Positions 51,687-60,648 of a stretch of DNA of 61,835 nt are shown here, piece after piece (position 1 is the first letter of the stretch; the number at the start of each line of letters is the position of its first letter). A program made the position numbers and the translations under genes. This DNA comes from an uncultured Clostridium sp. (GTDB taxonomy: Bacteria; Bacillota; Clostridia; Lachnospirales; Lachnospiraceae). A model generated the notes under the pieces. That model did not search any database and was not told the DNA's origin. It saw only the letters and a list, made by a program, of their open reading frames with translations. The stretch covers positions 1-61,835 of the forward strand of contig UQMJ01000016.1 of assembly GCA_900542035.1 (NCBI GenBank). Direction: 5' to 3'.

Positions 51687-53096
51687 GTGGCAAAGAAAAA
51701 GAAAAAACAGAATAACAAAATCATACGCTATCGAAGGCCTCTGAATATTAACATTGGCATGATTATTTTTGCGCTGATTTTCGTATATATGAGTCTGAGC
51801 GTGTATACGTATATCCGGCGCGAAAAGATCCAGTTTTATGAAGTCGTAGACGGCGGTATTGTAAATGACCGGAGCTATACAGGACTGGTTCTTCGGGATG
51901 AGGAAGTGAAATATACCGATCGGGCCGGAACCATTGACTATTACGTTCGGGAAGGCAAACGGGCGGCAGTCGGCACAACGGTGTACTCTATTGATGAAGA
52001 AAATAAAATGGCAGGTTATCTGGCAGAAAACAACAATGGGCAAGAGCTTAGTTCCGACAGTATCGCTGCTTTAAAAAAGCAGTTGTCCTCTTTTAATATT
52101 GCGTTTGATGAAGACAATTTTGGAAGCGTTTATGACATTAAGTATTCCCTGGAGTCTTTGATTTTAGAGTATTCCAATTTTGATACAGCAGACAGTCTGG
52201 CGGCTATGGAAGCAGCCGGAATCCGTTTTACCCAGATCCGATCGGACAAAGCGGGAATTGTTTCCTATGTTCTGGATTCTCTGGAAGAGATAGAACCCTC
52301 CCAGGTTGAGGAAGCCATGTTTGACAGAAGCAATTACCCCAGTACGGTAGTGCGTTCCGGACAAACAGTAGGAATCAATGAGCCGGTTTACAAAATTATT
52401 ACTTCGGATAACTGGTCTGTGCTATTTCCTCTTAGCGAAGAGGATGTAAAGCAGTATAGCCAGGAGACTCAGCTGAAGGTTTCGTTTAAGGGCCAGGATT
52501 TGACTACAACCGGCCAATTTTCAATGATTACTGGTGCAGATGGAAAGACCTATGGCAAACTGGATTTTGACAAATACATGGTTCAGTTTGTTTCTGACCG
52601 GTATGTGGAGTTTGAAATTGTCTCCGATAAGGTAGACGGCCTGAAGATTCCGCTTTCTGCTGTTACAAGCAAGGATTTCTTCTTAATTCCAGTGGATTAT
52701 TTAAGCAAGGGAGGCGACAGCAACGAATCCGGCTTCTTTAAGGAGGTCTATACGGAAGAAGGGACTCCGTCCATTGTTTTTGTGCCGACAACGTTGTATT
52801 ATTCAACAGAGGATCATTATTATGTAGAAATTGATGGGGAAGAAGGCTTTAAAGCCGGAGATTATATCGTAAAGCCAGAGTCTTCAACGGAACGGTATCA
52901 GCTGGGAACGACCGCTTCCTTAAAGGGCGTATACAATATTAACAAAGGATATGCGGTTTTTAAACAGATTGAAATCTTAATGTCCAATGACGAGTATTGT
53001 ACAGTAAAAAAGAACATGGATTATGGCTTGTCTGTTTATGATCACATCGTGTTAGACGCGGATACGGTAGAAGAAGGAAAGATGATCTACCAGTAG
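51687..53096 (+). CDS. HlyD-like membrane protein of the division gene cluster
   Basis: A 469-residue protein with a Lys-rich N-terminus (AKKKKKQNNK), one transmembrane segment (about 24-43) and a large outer part. The region after the membrane (GGIVNDRSYTGLVLRDEEV, then GTTVYSIDEENK) looks like the barrel-sandwich half of HlyD-type adaptors, a helical hairpin follows, and the second half returns to beta structure. No ABC exporter or outer-membrane partner is encoded nearby, and this is a single-membrane organism by context. It starts the operon with yggS, sepF and ylmH, so a role at the division site is plausible. GTG start with AAGGAGG nine bases upstream. Confidence 0.72.
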   Translation: MAKKKKKQNNKIIRYRRPLNINIGMIIFALIFVYMSLSVYTYIRREKIQFYEVVDGGIVNDRSYTGLVLRDEEVKYTDRAGTIDYYVREGKRAAVGTTVYSIDEENKMAGYLAENNNGQELSSDSIAALKKQLSSFNIAFDEDNFGSVYDIKYSLESLILEYSNFDTADSLAAMEAAGIRFTQIRSDKAGIVSYVLDSLEEIEPSQVEEAMFDRSNYPSTVVRSGQTVGINEPVYKIITSDNWSVLFPLSEEDVKQYSQETQLKVSFKGQDLTTTGQFSMITGADGKTYGKLDFDKYMVQFVSDRYVEFEIVSDKVDGLKIPLSAVTSKDFFLIPVDYLSKGGDSNESGFFKEVYTEEGTPSIVFVPTTLYYSTEDHYYVEIDGEEGFKAGDYIVKPESSTERYQLGTTASLKGVYNINKGYAVFKQIEILMSNDEYCTVKKNMDYGLSVYDHIVLDADTVEEGKMIYQ

Positions 53097-53121
53097 CTAT
53101 TATCAGATAAAAGGAGAATCT

Positions 53122-53802
53122 ATGGTAAAAGATCAATATTGTGAAGTACAGGAACGGGTAAGGAAAGCCTGTCTCCGTTCCGGAAGAGATCCAAAAGACG
53201 TTACCTTAATTGCAGTCAGCAAGACAAAGCCTCTTGAGATGCTTTTAGAAGCTTACGACGCAGGGGCCAGGGATTTTGGAGAAAATAAGGTACAGGAGAT
53301 TTTAGAAAAGTATCCAGAAATGCCGGAAGATGCAAGATTTCATATGATTGGCCATCTGCAGCGCAATAAAGTGCGGCAGGTCATTGACAAGGTATCCTTA
53401 ATCCATTCGGTAGATTCCCTCCGTCTGGCCCGTCAGATTGAAGAAGAAAGCGCAAAAGCCGGCCGCATTACCCCCATCCTTTTGGAGGTCAATGTAGCGA
53501 GGGAAGAAAGTAAGTTTGGATTTTTTATGGAGGAAGTGGAACGGGCAGCAGAAGAAATTGCCGCGTTTTCCCATATTGTGGTAAAAGGTTTTATGACAAT
53601 TGCGCCTTTTGTCGAAAATCCAGAAGAAAATCGAAAAGTTTTTCAAGATTTATATCAATTATCTGTTGACATAACCAATAAAAACATTGATAATATGTCT
53701 ATGGGTGTGCTCTCCATGGGCATGTCCGGTGATTATGAGGTAGCGATTGAAGAAGGTGCCACCATGGTTCGGGTTGGGACAAGTATTTTTGGGCATCGCT
53801 AA
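53122..53802 (+). CDS. yggS: YggS/YlmE-family PLP homeostasis protein
   Basis: A 226-residue single-domain PLP-binding TIM-barrel protein that helps keep free pyridoxal phosphate and amino-acid pools in balance. PLP-Lys is K34 in AVSKTKP. HMIGHLQRNKV and GVLSMGMSGDYEVAI are family blocks, the latter forming the phosphate-binding end. AAAGGAG lies before the ATG. It is directly upstream of sepF, the same order as ylmE-sepF in Bacillus. Confidence 0.96.
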   Translation: MVKDQYCEVQERVRKACLRSGRDPKDVTLIAVSKTKPLEMLLEAYDAGARDFGENKVQEILEKYPEMPEDARFHMIGHLQRNKVRQVIDKVSLIHSVDSLRLARQIEEESAKAGRITPILLEVNVAREESKFGFFMEEVERAAEEIAAFSHIVVKGFMTIAPFVENPEENRKVFQDLYQLSVDITNKNIDNMSMGVLSMGMSGDYEVAIEEGATMVRVGTSIFGHR

Positions 53803-53828
53803 ATCAAAAAGATAGGAGAGTAGGACAC

Positions 53829-54353
53829 ATGAGCCTGTTAAACAAATTAATGGAATTAACTCGTCTCACTGATGAAGAGGATGACGATTACTTTTATGAT
53901 GAAGAAGAGGATTTCGATGACGAGAAACCTCCCAAAAAATCTATGTTTTCCCGTGACAAGGATGACGAGGGCGAGGAGGAAGAAGCGCCGAAGCCTCGTT
54001 TTATGGGATCTTCCCGTTCTTCATCCGGCAATAAGGTAGTTCCGATGCGCAGCAGGGGCATGGAAGTAACGATGGTAAGACCTACCTCTATGGAAGACTC
54101 CAAGGAGATTTGCGATTACCTGCTGTCCGGTAAGGCTGTACTGTTAAACATGGAAGGGATTCACACAGAGATTGCCCAGAGGATTATTGACTTTACTTCC
54201 GGATCGACCTATTCCATGCGGGGAAATTTAAAAAAGATTTCCAATTATATTTTTATTGTAACGCCGGAGTCTGTAGAACTGTCTGGTGATTTCCAGGAGT
54301 TTTTAAGCGGCAATACGTTAGGAGGAACCGGAGGTCTGAACATTCACCTGTAG
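53829..54353 (+). CDS. sepF: Cell division protein SepF
   Basis: SepF ties FtsZ filaments to the membrane and shapes the septum. It has 174 residues. The N-terminal amphipathic helix (MSLLNKLMELTRL) binds membrane. A strongly acidic linker follows (about 15-60), including DDDYFYDEEEDFDDE. The C-terminal domain (about 80-174) starts near VTMVRPTSMED and contains the dimer and FtsZ-binding strands, with a Gly-rich end (GGTGGLN). It is preceded by yggS and followed by ylmH, the usual order. Confidence 0.95.
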   Translation: MSLLNKLMELTRLTDEEDDDYFYDEEEDFDDEKPPKKSMFSRDKDDEGEEEEAPKPRFMGSSRSSSGNKVVPMRSRGMEVTMVRPTSMEDSKEICDYLLSGKAVLLNMEGIHTEIAQRIIDFTSGSTYSMRGNLKKISNYIFIVTPESVELSGDFQEFLSGNTLGGTGGLNIHL

Positions 54354-54374
54354 GTTCGTGGATAGAAGCTGCTT

Positions 54375-55130
54375 ATGGAAAAAGAAGAATTATTATTTCG
54401 GAAACGAATTCAGGAATTGTCCCGCCTGTCCTATGAGCGGGACATTCCTGTACATACAGATTTTTTAAATTTAAATGAGCAGACAATATTTTTCTCGCTG
54501 ATTTCTTCTCTTTCTCCAGCAAAGTATCAGCTTGCCGGCGGATATGAAATGGCGGAGAGAAAGGTTGTTTGCTTTCTGCCTTCTTATGAAGAAGAGCAGC
54601 CGGAATATCCCTTTGTCTGCCTTTCTGCAAAGCCGGTAAATCCCCGTTTTGCAGAAGAGTTAAGCCACAGGGACTATTTAGGAGCCCTTATGCATCTGGG
54701 AATTGACCGGAGCAAAATTGGAGATATTCTGGTTGAAGAGAACGCCTGCCGGATTTTCTGTATGACAGACATGGCAGATTATCTGTGCAGGGAGCTTCGT
54801 CTGGTACGCCATACCAATCTGATGCTGGAGAAATCAGAAATCGGAGAAATTTCCATTACTCCTAAGTTTGAGCGGATTGCCGGAAGCGTGGCGTCTTTAC
54901 GCCTGGACTGCATTCTGGCTCTGGCCTGGAAAGCTTCCAGAAGCAGGATGACTCCGTATATAGAGGGAGAAAAAGTCTTTGTAAACGGACGGCTGATTAC
55001 CTCGAACAGTTTTACGATAAAAGAAGGAGACATTGTTTCGGCCAGAGGGCTGGGAAAATTCGTTTATAGAGGAGTAGAGACGGAGACGAAAAAGGGGCGG
55101 CTTTTTGTTGCGCTGGATCGATATGTTTAA
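54375..55130 (+). CDS. ylmH: YlmH-family S4-domain RNA-binding protein
   Basis: A 251-residue protein. The N-terminal two thirds match the YlmH alpha/beta region (YLGALMHLGIDRSKIGDILV), and the C-terminal S4 domain (about 178-240) contains GEKVFVNGRLITSNSFTIKEGD (shown in part: KVFVNGRLITSNSF). In Bacillus the protein associates with ribosomes and helps rescue stalled translation. The gene ylmG, often between sepF and ylmH, is not present, and divIVA does not follow. Confidence 0.92.
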   Translation: MEKEELLFRKRIQELSRLSYERDIPVHTDFLNLNEQTIFFSLISSLSPAKYQLAGGYEMAERKVVCFLPSYEEEQPEYPFVCLSAKPVNPRFAEELSHRDYLGALMHLGIDRSKIGDILVEENACRIFCMTDMADYLCRELRLVRHTNLMLEKSEIGEISITPKFERIAGSVASLRLDCILALAWKASRSRMTPYIEGEKVFVNGRLITSNSFTIKEGDIVSARGLGKFVYRGVETETKKGRLFVALDRYV

Positions 55131-55145
55131 AGAAAAGGAGAAATT

Positions 55146-56237
55146 ATGACAGATCGTTTGACCGTACATGATGTACATACAAGACCAATTTACGATATTG
55201 TAATAGAAGAAACCTTTGACCGCCTAAAAGAAGAAATGCTGGCATTAAAATCTGATACCAGAAAGTTGTGTGTGGTATCAGATTCCAATGTAGCGGCTCT
55301 TTATGGAAAACAGGTACAGGAAATTCTTGCCGGCTGCAGCAGAAAGACCGAAGTGTTCGTATTTCCGGCTGGAGAAGAGCATAAGAATTTAACGACAGTC
55401 AGGGATCTATATGAATTCCTGATTCAGAAAGAGTTTGACCGCAGCGATATGCTGGTAGCTCTTGGAGGAGGTGTTACCGGAGATTTGTGTGGGTTTGCTG
55501 CCGCGACCTATCTGCGGGGAATCCCCTTTGTACAGATTCCGACGACCCTTCTTTCCCAGGTGGACAGCAGCATTGGCGGAAAAACAGGGGTGGACTTTGA
55601 TTCTTATAAAAACATGGTAGGGGCTTTCCATATGCCAAGCCTGGTGTATACCAATTTGTCAACCTTAAAAACCCTGGATGCAGAGCAGTTTGCTTCCGGA
55701 ATGGGTGAAATTATCAAACATGGTCTGATAAAAAACGCGGATTACTGTAAGTGGCTGGATGAACATACAGAACAGATTCAGAATCGGGATCTGGATGCCT
55801 GTCGGATCATGATCTTAGAGAGCAACCGGATCAAACGGGATGTGGTAGAAAAAGATCCGAAGGAGCAGGGAGAGCGGGCTCTGTTAAATTTTGGCCATAC
55901 CTTTGGCCATGCCATTGAAAAGCTGAAAGACTTTACCATGCTTCATGGCCAGTGTGTCGCTGTGGGTTCCATTGCTGCCTGTGAAATCAGCGCCCTTCGG
56001 GGACAGATTACCAGGGATGAAGCAGACTGGGTAAGAGGACTGTTTCGCAGGTTTGGCCTTCCGGATGCCGTAACCGGACTGGATGCAAAAGCCGTTATAG
56101 AAGCGTCCAGACATGATAAAAAGATGGAACAGGGAACTATTAAATTCATCCTCCTTCGCGGAATTGGAAACGCGGTTGTAGACCGGACTGTGACAGATCA
56201 GGAAATGGGACGGGGATTGGAGGCAGTGCTTCGATGA
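55146..56237 (+). CDS. aroB: 3-dehydroquinate synthase
   Basis: Second step of the shikimate pathway: it cyclises DAHP to 3-dehydroquinate with NAD and a divalent metal. It has 363 residues. The NAD site is GGGVTGDLCGFAAATYLRG, followed by PTTLLSQVDSSIGGKTGVD. Metal ligands lie in GEIIKHG and FGHTFGHAIE. AAAGGAGA precedes the ATG. It is the only shikimate gene seen here and its stop overlaps the lspA start by four bases, so it is co-translated with a lipoprotein-processing gene without a pathway link. Confidence 0.95.
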   Translation: MTDRLTVHDVHTRPIYDIVIEETFDRLKEEMLALKSDTRKLCVVSDSNVAALYGKQVQEILAGCSRKTEVFVFPAGEEHKNLTTVRDLYEFLIQKEFDRSDMLVALGGGVTGDLCGFAAATYLRGIPFVQIPTTLLSQVDSSIGGKTGVDFDSYKNMVGAFHMPSLVYTNLSTLKTLDAEQFASGMGEIIKHGLIKNADYCKWLDEHTEQIQNRDLDACRIMILESNRIKRDVVEKDPKEQGERALLNFGHTFGHAIEKLKDFTMLHGQCVAVGSIAACEISALRGQITRDEADWVRGLFRRFGLPDAVTGLDAKAVIEASRHDKKMEQGTIKFILLRGIGNAVVDRTVTDQEMGRGLEAVLR

Positions 56238-56755
56238 AAGAGAAAAGAAAACAGATTGGGCTTTTTGCCGTCTGGTCGATCCTCCTGATTTTGCTGGATC
56301 AGTGGACAAAACATCTGGCCGTGTCCCATTTAAAGGGACAGCCGCCGCTTGTTTTGATTGAGGGTGTGTTTGAACTGCTGTATTCAGAAAACAGAGGTGC
56401 AGCTTTCAGCATTCTGCAGGGAAAACAGGGATTTTTGTTCCTGATTACCCTGGCGGTTTTAATATTTGTGGGATATGCACTGGTAAAAATGCCGGCAAAC
56501 CGCCGCTATCTTCCCCTAACCGTATGCTTAAATCTGCTGTTTTCCGGTGCAGTCGGCAATATGATTGATCGGGTAACCAATGGATTTGTAGTGGATTTTT
56601 TGTATGTTTCCCTGATAGACTTTCCGGTTTTTAATGTAGCTGATATTTACGTTACTACAGCCGCTGCTTTATTTTTAGTTTTAATGCTGTGGTATTACAA
56701 AGAAGAGGAGCTGGAAGTTTTCTCTTTTAAAAAGCACAACGGAAAAACAGAATAA
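56234..56755 (+). CDS. lspA: Lipoprotein signal peptidase
   Basis: An aspartic membrane peptidase that cuts prolipoproteins before the lipid-modified Cys, as needed for the lipoproteins at 5519 and 20926. It has 173 residues and four transmembrane segments. The catalytic Asp residues are in GNMIDRV and FNVADIYV; NRGAAFS is the third signature. The start overlaps the aroB stop (ATGA). rluD follows after 12 bases, a widely conserved pairing. Confidence 0.96.
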   Translation: MKEKRKQIGLFAVWSILLILLDQWTKHLAVSHLKGQPPLVLIEGVFELLYSENRGAAFSILQGKQGFLFLITLAVLIFVGYALVKMPANRRYLPLTVCLNLLFSGAVGNMIDRVTNGFVVDFLYVSLIDFPVFNVADIYVTTAAALFLVLMLWYYKEEELEVFSFKKHNGKTE

Positions 56756-56767
56756 GGAGGATTTACC

Positions 56768-57679
56768 TTGAAACAGCAGTTTTTAGTAGATGCAGGAGAA
56801 GAGGATATCCGTATTGACAAGTATCTGGCAGGCCTTTTGGAAGGCCTGTCACGTTCTTATATCCAGAAATTGTTAAAATCCCAGGCCGTTTTGGTAAATG
56901 GCAGTCCGGTAAAGGGCAGCTATAAGGTGTGCGAAGACGACTTTATTGAATTTGAAGTTCCAGAGGCGTCAGAACCCCAGATTACAGCGGAACCAATGGA
57001 TTTGGAAATCCTATATGAGGATGAGGACCTTCTGATTGTCAATAAACCAAAGGATATGGTAGTTCATCCGGCAGCCGGTCATTATTCCGGCACTCTGGTA
57101 AATGGCCTGATGTATCACTGCCAGGGTAGCCTTTCAGGGATTAACGGCGTGCTGCGGCCAGGAATTGTTCACCGCATTGATAAAGATACCACTGGAATTC
57201 TGGTAGTATGCAAAAACGATATGTCTCATCAGTCCATTGCAGAACAGTTAAAGGTACATTCAATTACGCGCCGGTACTTTGCCATTGTACACGGAAATTT
57301 AAAAGAAGAAGAGGGCACTGTGGACGCGCCTGTTGGAAGACATCCGACGGATCGGAAGAAGATGAGCGTTAATTATAAAAACGGCAAATCCGCTGTAACC
57401 CATTATAAAGTGTTAAAACAGCTGAAGGGATATTCTTATATCCAGTGTCAGTTAGAAACCGGCAGAACCCATCAAATCAGGGTTCATATGGCAAGTCTTG
57501 GCCATCCGATTTTAGGGGATACCGTATATGGTCCTGCAAAATGTCCGATTGCCGGATTAAAAGGACAGACGCTCCATGCAGGAGTTTTAGGCATCCGGCA
57601 TCCGAGAACTGGAGAATATATGGAATTTTCTGCTCCATTGCCTCAATATTTCCAACAGCTTTTAGATAAATTGGGATAA
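56768..57679 (+). CDS. rluD: RluD-type 23S rRNA pseudouridine synthase
   Basis: A 303-residue RluA-family enzyme that turns uridines to pseudouridine in large-subunit rRNA. The N-terminal S4 domain (about 14-75) has LEGLSRSYIQKLL and VLVNGSPVKGSYKV. The catalytic Asp is in HRIDKDTTGILVV. ETGRTHQIRVHMASLGHPILGD is the C-terminal signature (shown in part: TGRTHQIRVHMASLGHPI). The start is a TTG with a strong AAGGAGG, which is unusual but clear. Which uridines it modifies is not readable from the sequence. Confidence 0.94.
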   Translation: MKQQFLVDAGEEDIRIDKYLAGLLEGLSRSYIQKLLKSQAVLVNGSPVKGSYKVCEDDFIEFEVPEASEPQITAEPMDLEILYEDEDLLIVNKPKDMVVHPAAGHYSGTLVNGLMYHCQGSLSGINGVLRPGIVHRIDKDTTGILVVCKNDMSHQSIAEQLKVHSITRRYFAIVHGNLKEEEGTVDAPVGRHPTDRKKMSVNYKNGKSAVTHYKVLKQLKGYSYIQCQLETGRTHQIRVHMASLGHPILGDTVYGPAKCPIAGLKGQTLHAGVLGIRHPRTGEYMEFSAPLPQYFQQLLDKLG

Positions 57680-57736
57680 TTGTATAAAATTAAATATTTT
57701 TTTACTTTTTTTCTGTACTTTTTGAAAATTTTGCTG

Positions 57737-57742
57737 TATAAT
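57737..57742 (+). promoter_or_regulatory. Possible -10 box before the cytidylate-kinase-like gene
   Basis: TATAAT 62 bases before the start in an A+T-rich gap. The -35 at 17 bases is poor (TGTACT), so the call is tentative. Confidence 0.37.
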
Positions 57743-57803
57743 TATTTTATTAAATGACATCTATGGGTTGGCAGCATCGCATGGCGTGAAAGGAGAGAGA
57801 TCT

Positions 57804-58439
57804 ATGAATGGAAATTTAGTAATTACGATCGGACGGCAATGTGGCAGTGCAGGACGCCAGATTGGCCAGGAAGTAGCAAAACAACTGGGCATCAAATGTT
57901 ACGATAAAGAATTATTGTCTTTAGCAGCAAAAAACAGCGGTCTATGTGAAGAACTTTTTGAGACCCATGACGAAAAGCCTACCAGCAGTTTTCTGTATTC
58001 GCTGGTAATGGATACTTACTCTCTGGGATATACGACATCTGCGTATATGGATATGCCGATTAATCATAAGGTCTTTTTGGCACAGTTTGATACGATCAAG
58101 AAACTTGCTTCTGAAGAATCCTGCGTCATTGTAGGCCGGTGTGCAGATTATGCGCTGGCAGATTTTCCAAATGTAACCACGGTTTTCATTTCTGGAGATG
58201 AACCAGACAAGATTAAACACTTAATGGATATGTATCATGTAGATGAGGGAAAAGCCAGGGATATTATGATTAAGACAGATAAAAAGCGTTCCAGTTACTA
58301 CAATTACTATTCCAGCAAGAAGTGGTCGGATGCCCGAAGCTACGATTTATGTATCAACAGCAGCGCTCTCGGCTTCGAAAATACAGTAAAGATGATTATC
58401 AATTTTGCAAAAACGAAACAGGAATGGAAAAATCAATAA
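57804..58439 (+). CDS. Cytidylate-kinase-like protein
   Basis: A 211-residue protein of the cytidylate kinase-like family. The N-terminus reads LVITIGRQCGSAGRQIG, with the P-loop in the GRQxGSxGR form typical of this group rather than the classic GxxGxGK. DKELLSLAAKNSG and the IVGRCADYAL strand fit the nucleotide-kinase fold; VIKTDKKRSSYYNYYSSKKW-like lid residues are seen as KTDKKRSSYYNYYS. True CMP kinases differ, so the substrate is uncertain. The ATG at 57804 has AAAGGAGAGAG upstream; an upstream in-frame start would cover it. Confidence 0.85.
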   Translation: MNGNLVITIGRQCGSAGRQIGQEVAKQLGIKCYDKELLSLAAKNSGLCEELFETHDEKPTSSFLYSLVMDTYSLGYTTSAYMDMPINHKVFLAQFDTIKKLASEESCVIVGRCADYALADFPNVTTVFISGDEPDKIKHLMDMYHVDEGKARDIMIKTDKKRSSYYNYYSSKKWSDARSYDLCINSSALGFENTVKMIINFAKTKQEWKNQ

Positions 58440-58450
58440 CGATATGTCGC

Positions 58451-58479
58451 GGCAGCTGCAGGTTTGCAGCTGCCTTTTT
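58451..58479 (+). terminator. Strong intrinsic terminator
   Basis: GGCAGCTGCA pairs perfectly with TGCAGCTGCC over a GGTT loop and is followed by TTTTT. It ends the cytidylate-kinase-like gene. Confidence 0.93.
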
Positions 58480-58564
58480 GGCTCTTTTGAAGCAAAACAG
58501 TCCGTTATCCTTAAAATCTTAAAGAATATTTAAAGATTAGGTTCTAGGATTCCCACCCTGTCTG

Positions 58565-58573
58565 TGCTATACT
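58565..58573 (+). promoter_or_regulatory. Possible extended -10 promoter for the NlpC/P60 gene
   Basis: TGCTATACT is an extended -10 about 54 bases before the start. There is no clear -35. Confidence 0.42.
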
Positions 58574-58626
58574 ATTATGGTGTTTTTTGGAAGTTAAAAT
58601 CAAAATTAAGGTGGTTACAGGATTCC

Positions 58627-60606
58627 ATGATAGTTTGGAACAGAGAAAATAAGAAACAAGCAGCAGCGGCAGCCGTTATGGTAATTGCCGGAATCATAAC
58701 CGGTAATCTGGCAGGAAATTATGTTCCTGCAGATTCCCCGCTTCCTGAAAAAGAACCGGCAGTCCAGGCAGCGAATAGGCCGGAAGAAACAGAAGAACCG
58801 GTCTCTGAAGCTGAGACAAAGGAAGCGAGAAAAGACGCCAATGCATATGAGCCGTCTATTACTCTTTTGAATTTAGCATATTATTTTCCGGAGGGGGCAG
58901 ATCCATCTGACGTAACCCAGAGCTACGCCGGAAAGGTATACCAGTCATTAAGCATTAAGGATTCTGACTGGCTGGCGTCCATTTATGACCTGGCAGATAT
59001 TAAGCCGGCAAAAATGGCAGCCAGGCTTGGAAAGCCTGTTTCCGCAGCCTTCGGAACTTATAATCCCAATGATGAAACCCATGATCCAGACAATCCGGAG
59101 ACCTGGACCATTAACACCTGGAAAAAGGTAAACATTTCATTTGTCAACGGCAGCGGGCAGCCGATTAATGGGTATTCCAATGTAAAAGAAATTCTTTCGA
59201 TGGCAAGCGTTTATACCTATCAGAAGGATATGCTGGACGCAGAAGCATTTGAAGAGTATGCCAACCGGCTGTGGAAAGATTCCCACAGTTATTCTTACAG
59301 TATGAGCGATGTGTATTACTGTGACGGGTGTCTGGATATGTCTCTGGAAGAATTGCTTCAGGAGGCTGAGGAAGAGGAACTGGCAGGCGAGCTGGCAGCG
59401 TCGGGAAACAGCCAGGAATATGGACAGATGTCAGAAGAACAGCTTTTGCAGGAAGATTCAGACAAAGAAACTTTAGAGAAAGAAACCGTTTCTGCTAACA
59501 GCAGACCAAAACAGGAGAGCGAAGGCAGCCAGCTGGAGACGGAAAGCAGCACGGAAGATACCTACGCAGAACCAAACGATAAGATTGTTGAGGAACTCCC
59601 GTTAGACAATCTGGATGAGGTCCCTACAGGAGGAACCATTCGCAAAAGTACGGTTGATCCTACCCAGTGGGATCATATCGGACCTGGGGAAGAATCCATG
59701 GAGCAGCCGGAGGCAACTCCTGGAAATGCTTCTTATGAGTCCAATGGGGAACCATCATTAGAGGAACATATTGCTGCGAAAGCGGAAACGTCCATGCAGG
59801 AAACATCGGTGCAGGAAGCGTCGGCAGAAAAAAAGGAGCCGCAGAAAAAACCGTCTTCAAGCCATAGTTCAGGCAAAACGGGCGGCTGTCCAGGCCATGT
59901 GAATTTAAATATTACAATACAAATCTTGGGATTAAATGATACAGAAGGATTAATAAAAGCAGATGCCATTGGAAATAATCCGGAAAACATGACGGAAGGC
60001 GGTTGGGACGGCTGGGATGATTACAGTATCAAGATGGTAGAAGCCATCCATTCCCAGGACTGGTATCAGGATTACGGCCTGAGTATTTCCACAATTACTG
60101 TGGGAAATCCGCTGTCTGCTTCAGAAATCGATGCTTATATGGACAAACTTCCGGCTGGAACATCAAAAAAACGGAAGGAAATTATCCAGTTTGCATTGTC
60201 TTCTGTAGGAAAAGTTCCTTATTACTGGGGCGGAAAGGCATCCCGTTCCGGATATGAAGGCAACTTTTTCGGCACGCCGGTAGAACCGGATACAAAAGGC
60301 CGTATTTTAAAAGGACTGGATTGCTCCGGCTGGATTAACTGGGTGTACTGGTCTGTCACAGGCGAACGTCTTGCAGGAGAGAGCACCAGCAGTCTGGTTC
60401 TTTGCGGACGGCCGATTAAGCGGTCTGAGCTTCAGCCTGGGGATATTATAGTAAAAACCGGAACCGGCGCCCATGTGGTTATGTTCTTAGGATGGACTTC
60501 CAATGGACAGATGCAGGTAATCCACGAATCCAGTGCATCTGTGAACAATGTGACGGTAAAAACCATGACAGCCGATTGGCCCTATTACCGCAATCTGATT
60601 GATTAA
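58627..60606 (+). CDS. Membrane-anchored NlpC/P60 peptidoglycan hydrolase
   Basis: A 659-residue surface protein. Order: short basic N-terminus, one hydrophobic segment (about 13-34) as anchor or signal, an outer region to about 265 without a family I know (it begins near EPSITLLNLAYYFPEG), a long Ser/Glu/Thr/Gln-rich linker (about 265-420), a small domain with CPGHVNLNITIQILGL, and the NlpC/P60 domain with C566 (DCSGW), H616 (GAHVV) and H633. Such enzymes cut D-Glu to diamino-acid bonds in the wall. The ATG at 58627 has AAGGTGG 12 bases upstream; an earlier in-frame GTG overlaps the promoter. Confidence 0.88.
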   Translation: MIVWNRENKKQAAAAAVMVIAGIITGNLAGNYVPADSPLPEKEPAVQAANRPEETEEPVSEAETKEARKDANAYEPSITLLNLAYYFPEGADPSDVTQSYAGKVYQSLSIKDSDWLASIYDLADIKPAKMAARLGKPVSAAFGTYNPNDETHDPDNPETWTINTWKKVNISFVNGSGQPINGYSNVKEILSMASVYTYQKDMLDAEAFEEYANRLWKDSHSYSYSMSDVYYCDGCLDMSLEELLQEAEEEELAGELAASGNSQEYGQMSEEQLLQEDSDKETLEKETVSANSRPKQESEGSQLETESSTEDTYAEPNDKIVEELPLDNLDEVPTGGTIRKSTVDPTQWDHIGPGEESMEQPEATPGNASYESNGEPSLEEHIAAKAETSMQETSVQEASAEKKEPQKKPSSSHSSGKTGGCPGHVNLNITIQILGLNDTEGLIKADAIGNNPENMTEGGWDGWDDYSIKMVEAIHSQDWYQDYGLSISTITVGNPLSASEIDAYMDKLPAGTSKKRKEIIQFALSSVGKVPYYWGGKASRSGYEGNFFGTPVEPDTKGRILKGLDCSGWINWVYWSVTGERLAGESTSSLVLCGRPIKRSELQPGDIIVKTGTGAHVVMFLGWTSNGQMQVIHESSASVNNVTVKTMTADWPYYRNLID

Positions 60607-60648
60607 GCTGTTTTATGGCAAAACGGTTTTGGCAAAGGAGAGTTTAAA

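Noticed and set aside
57680..57736. Intrinsic terminator after rluD
   Set aside because: There are T runs but no stable stem before them.
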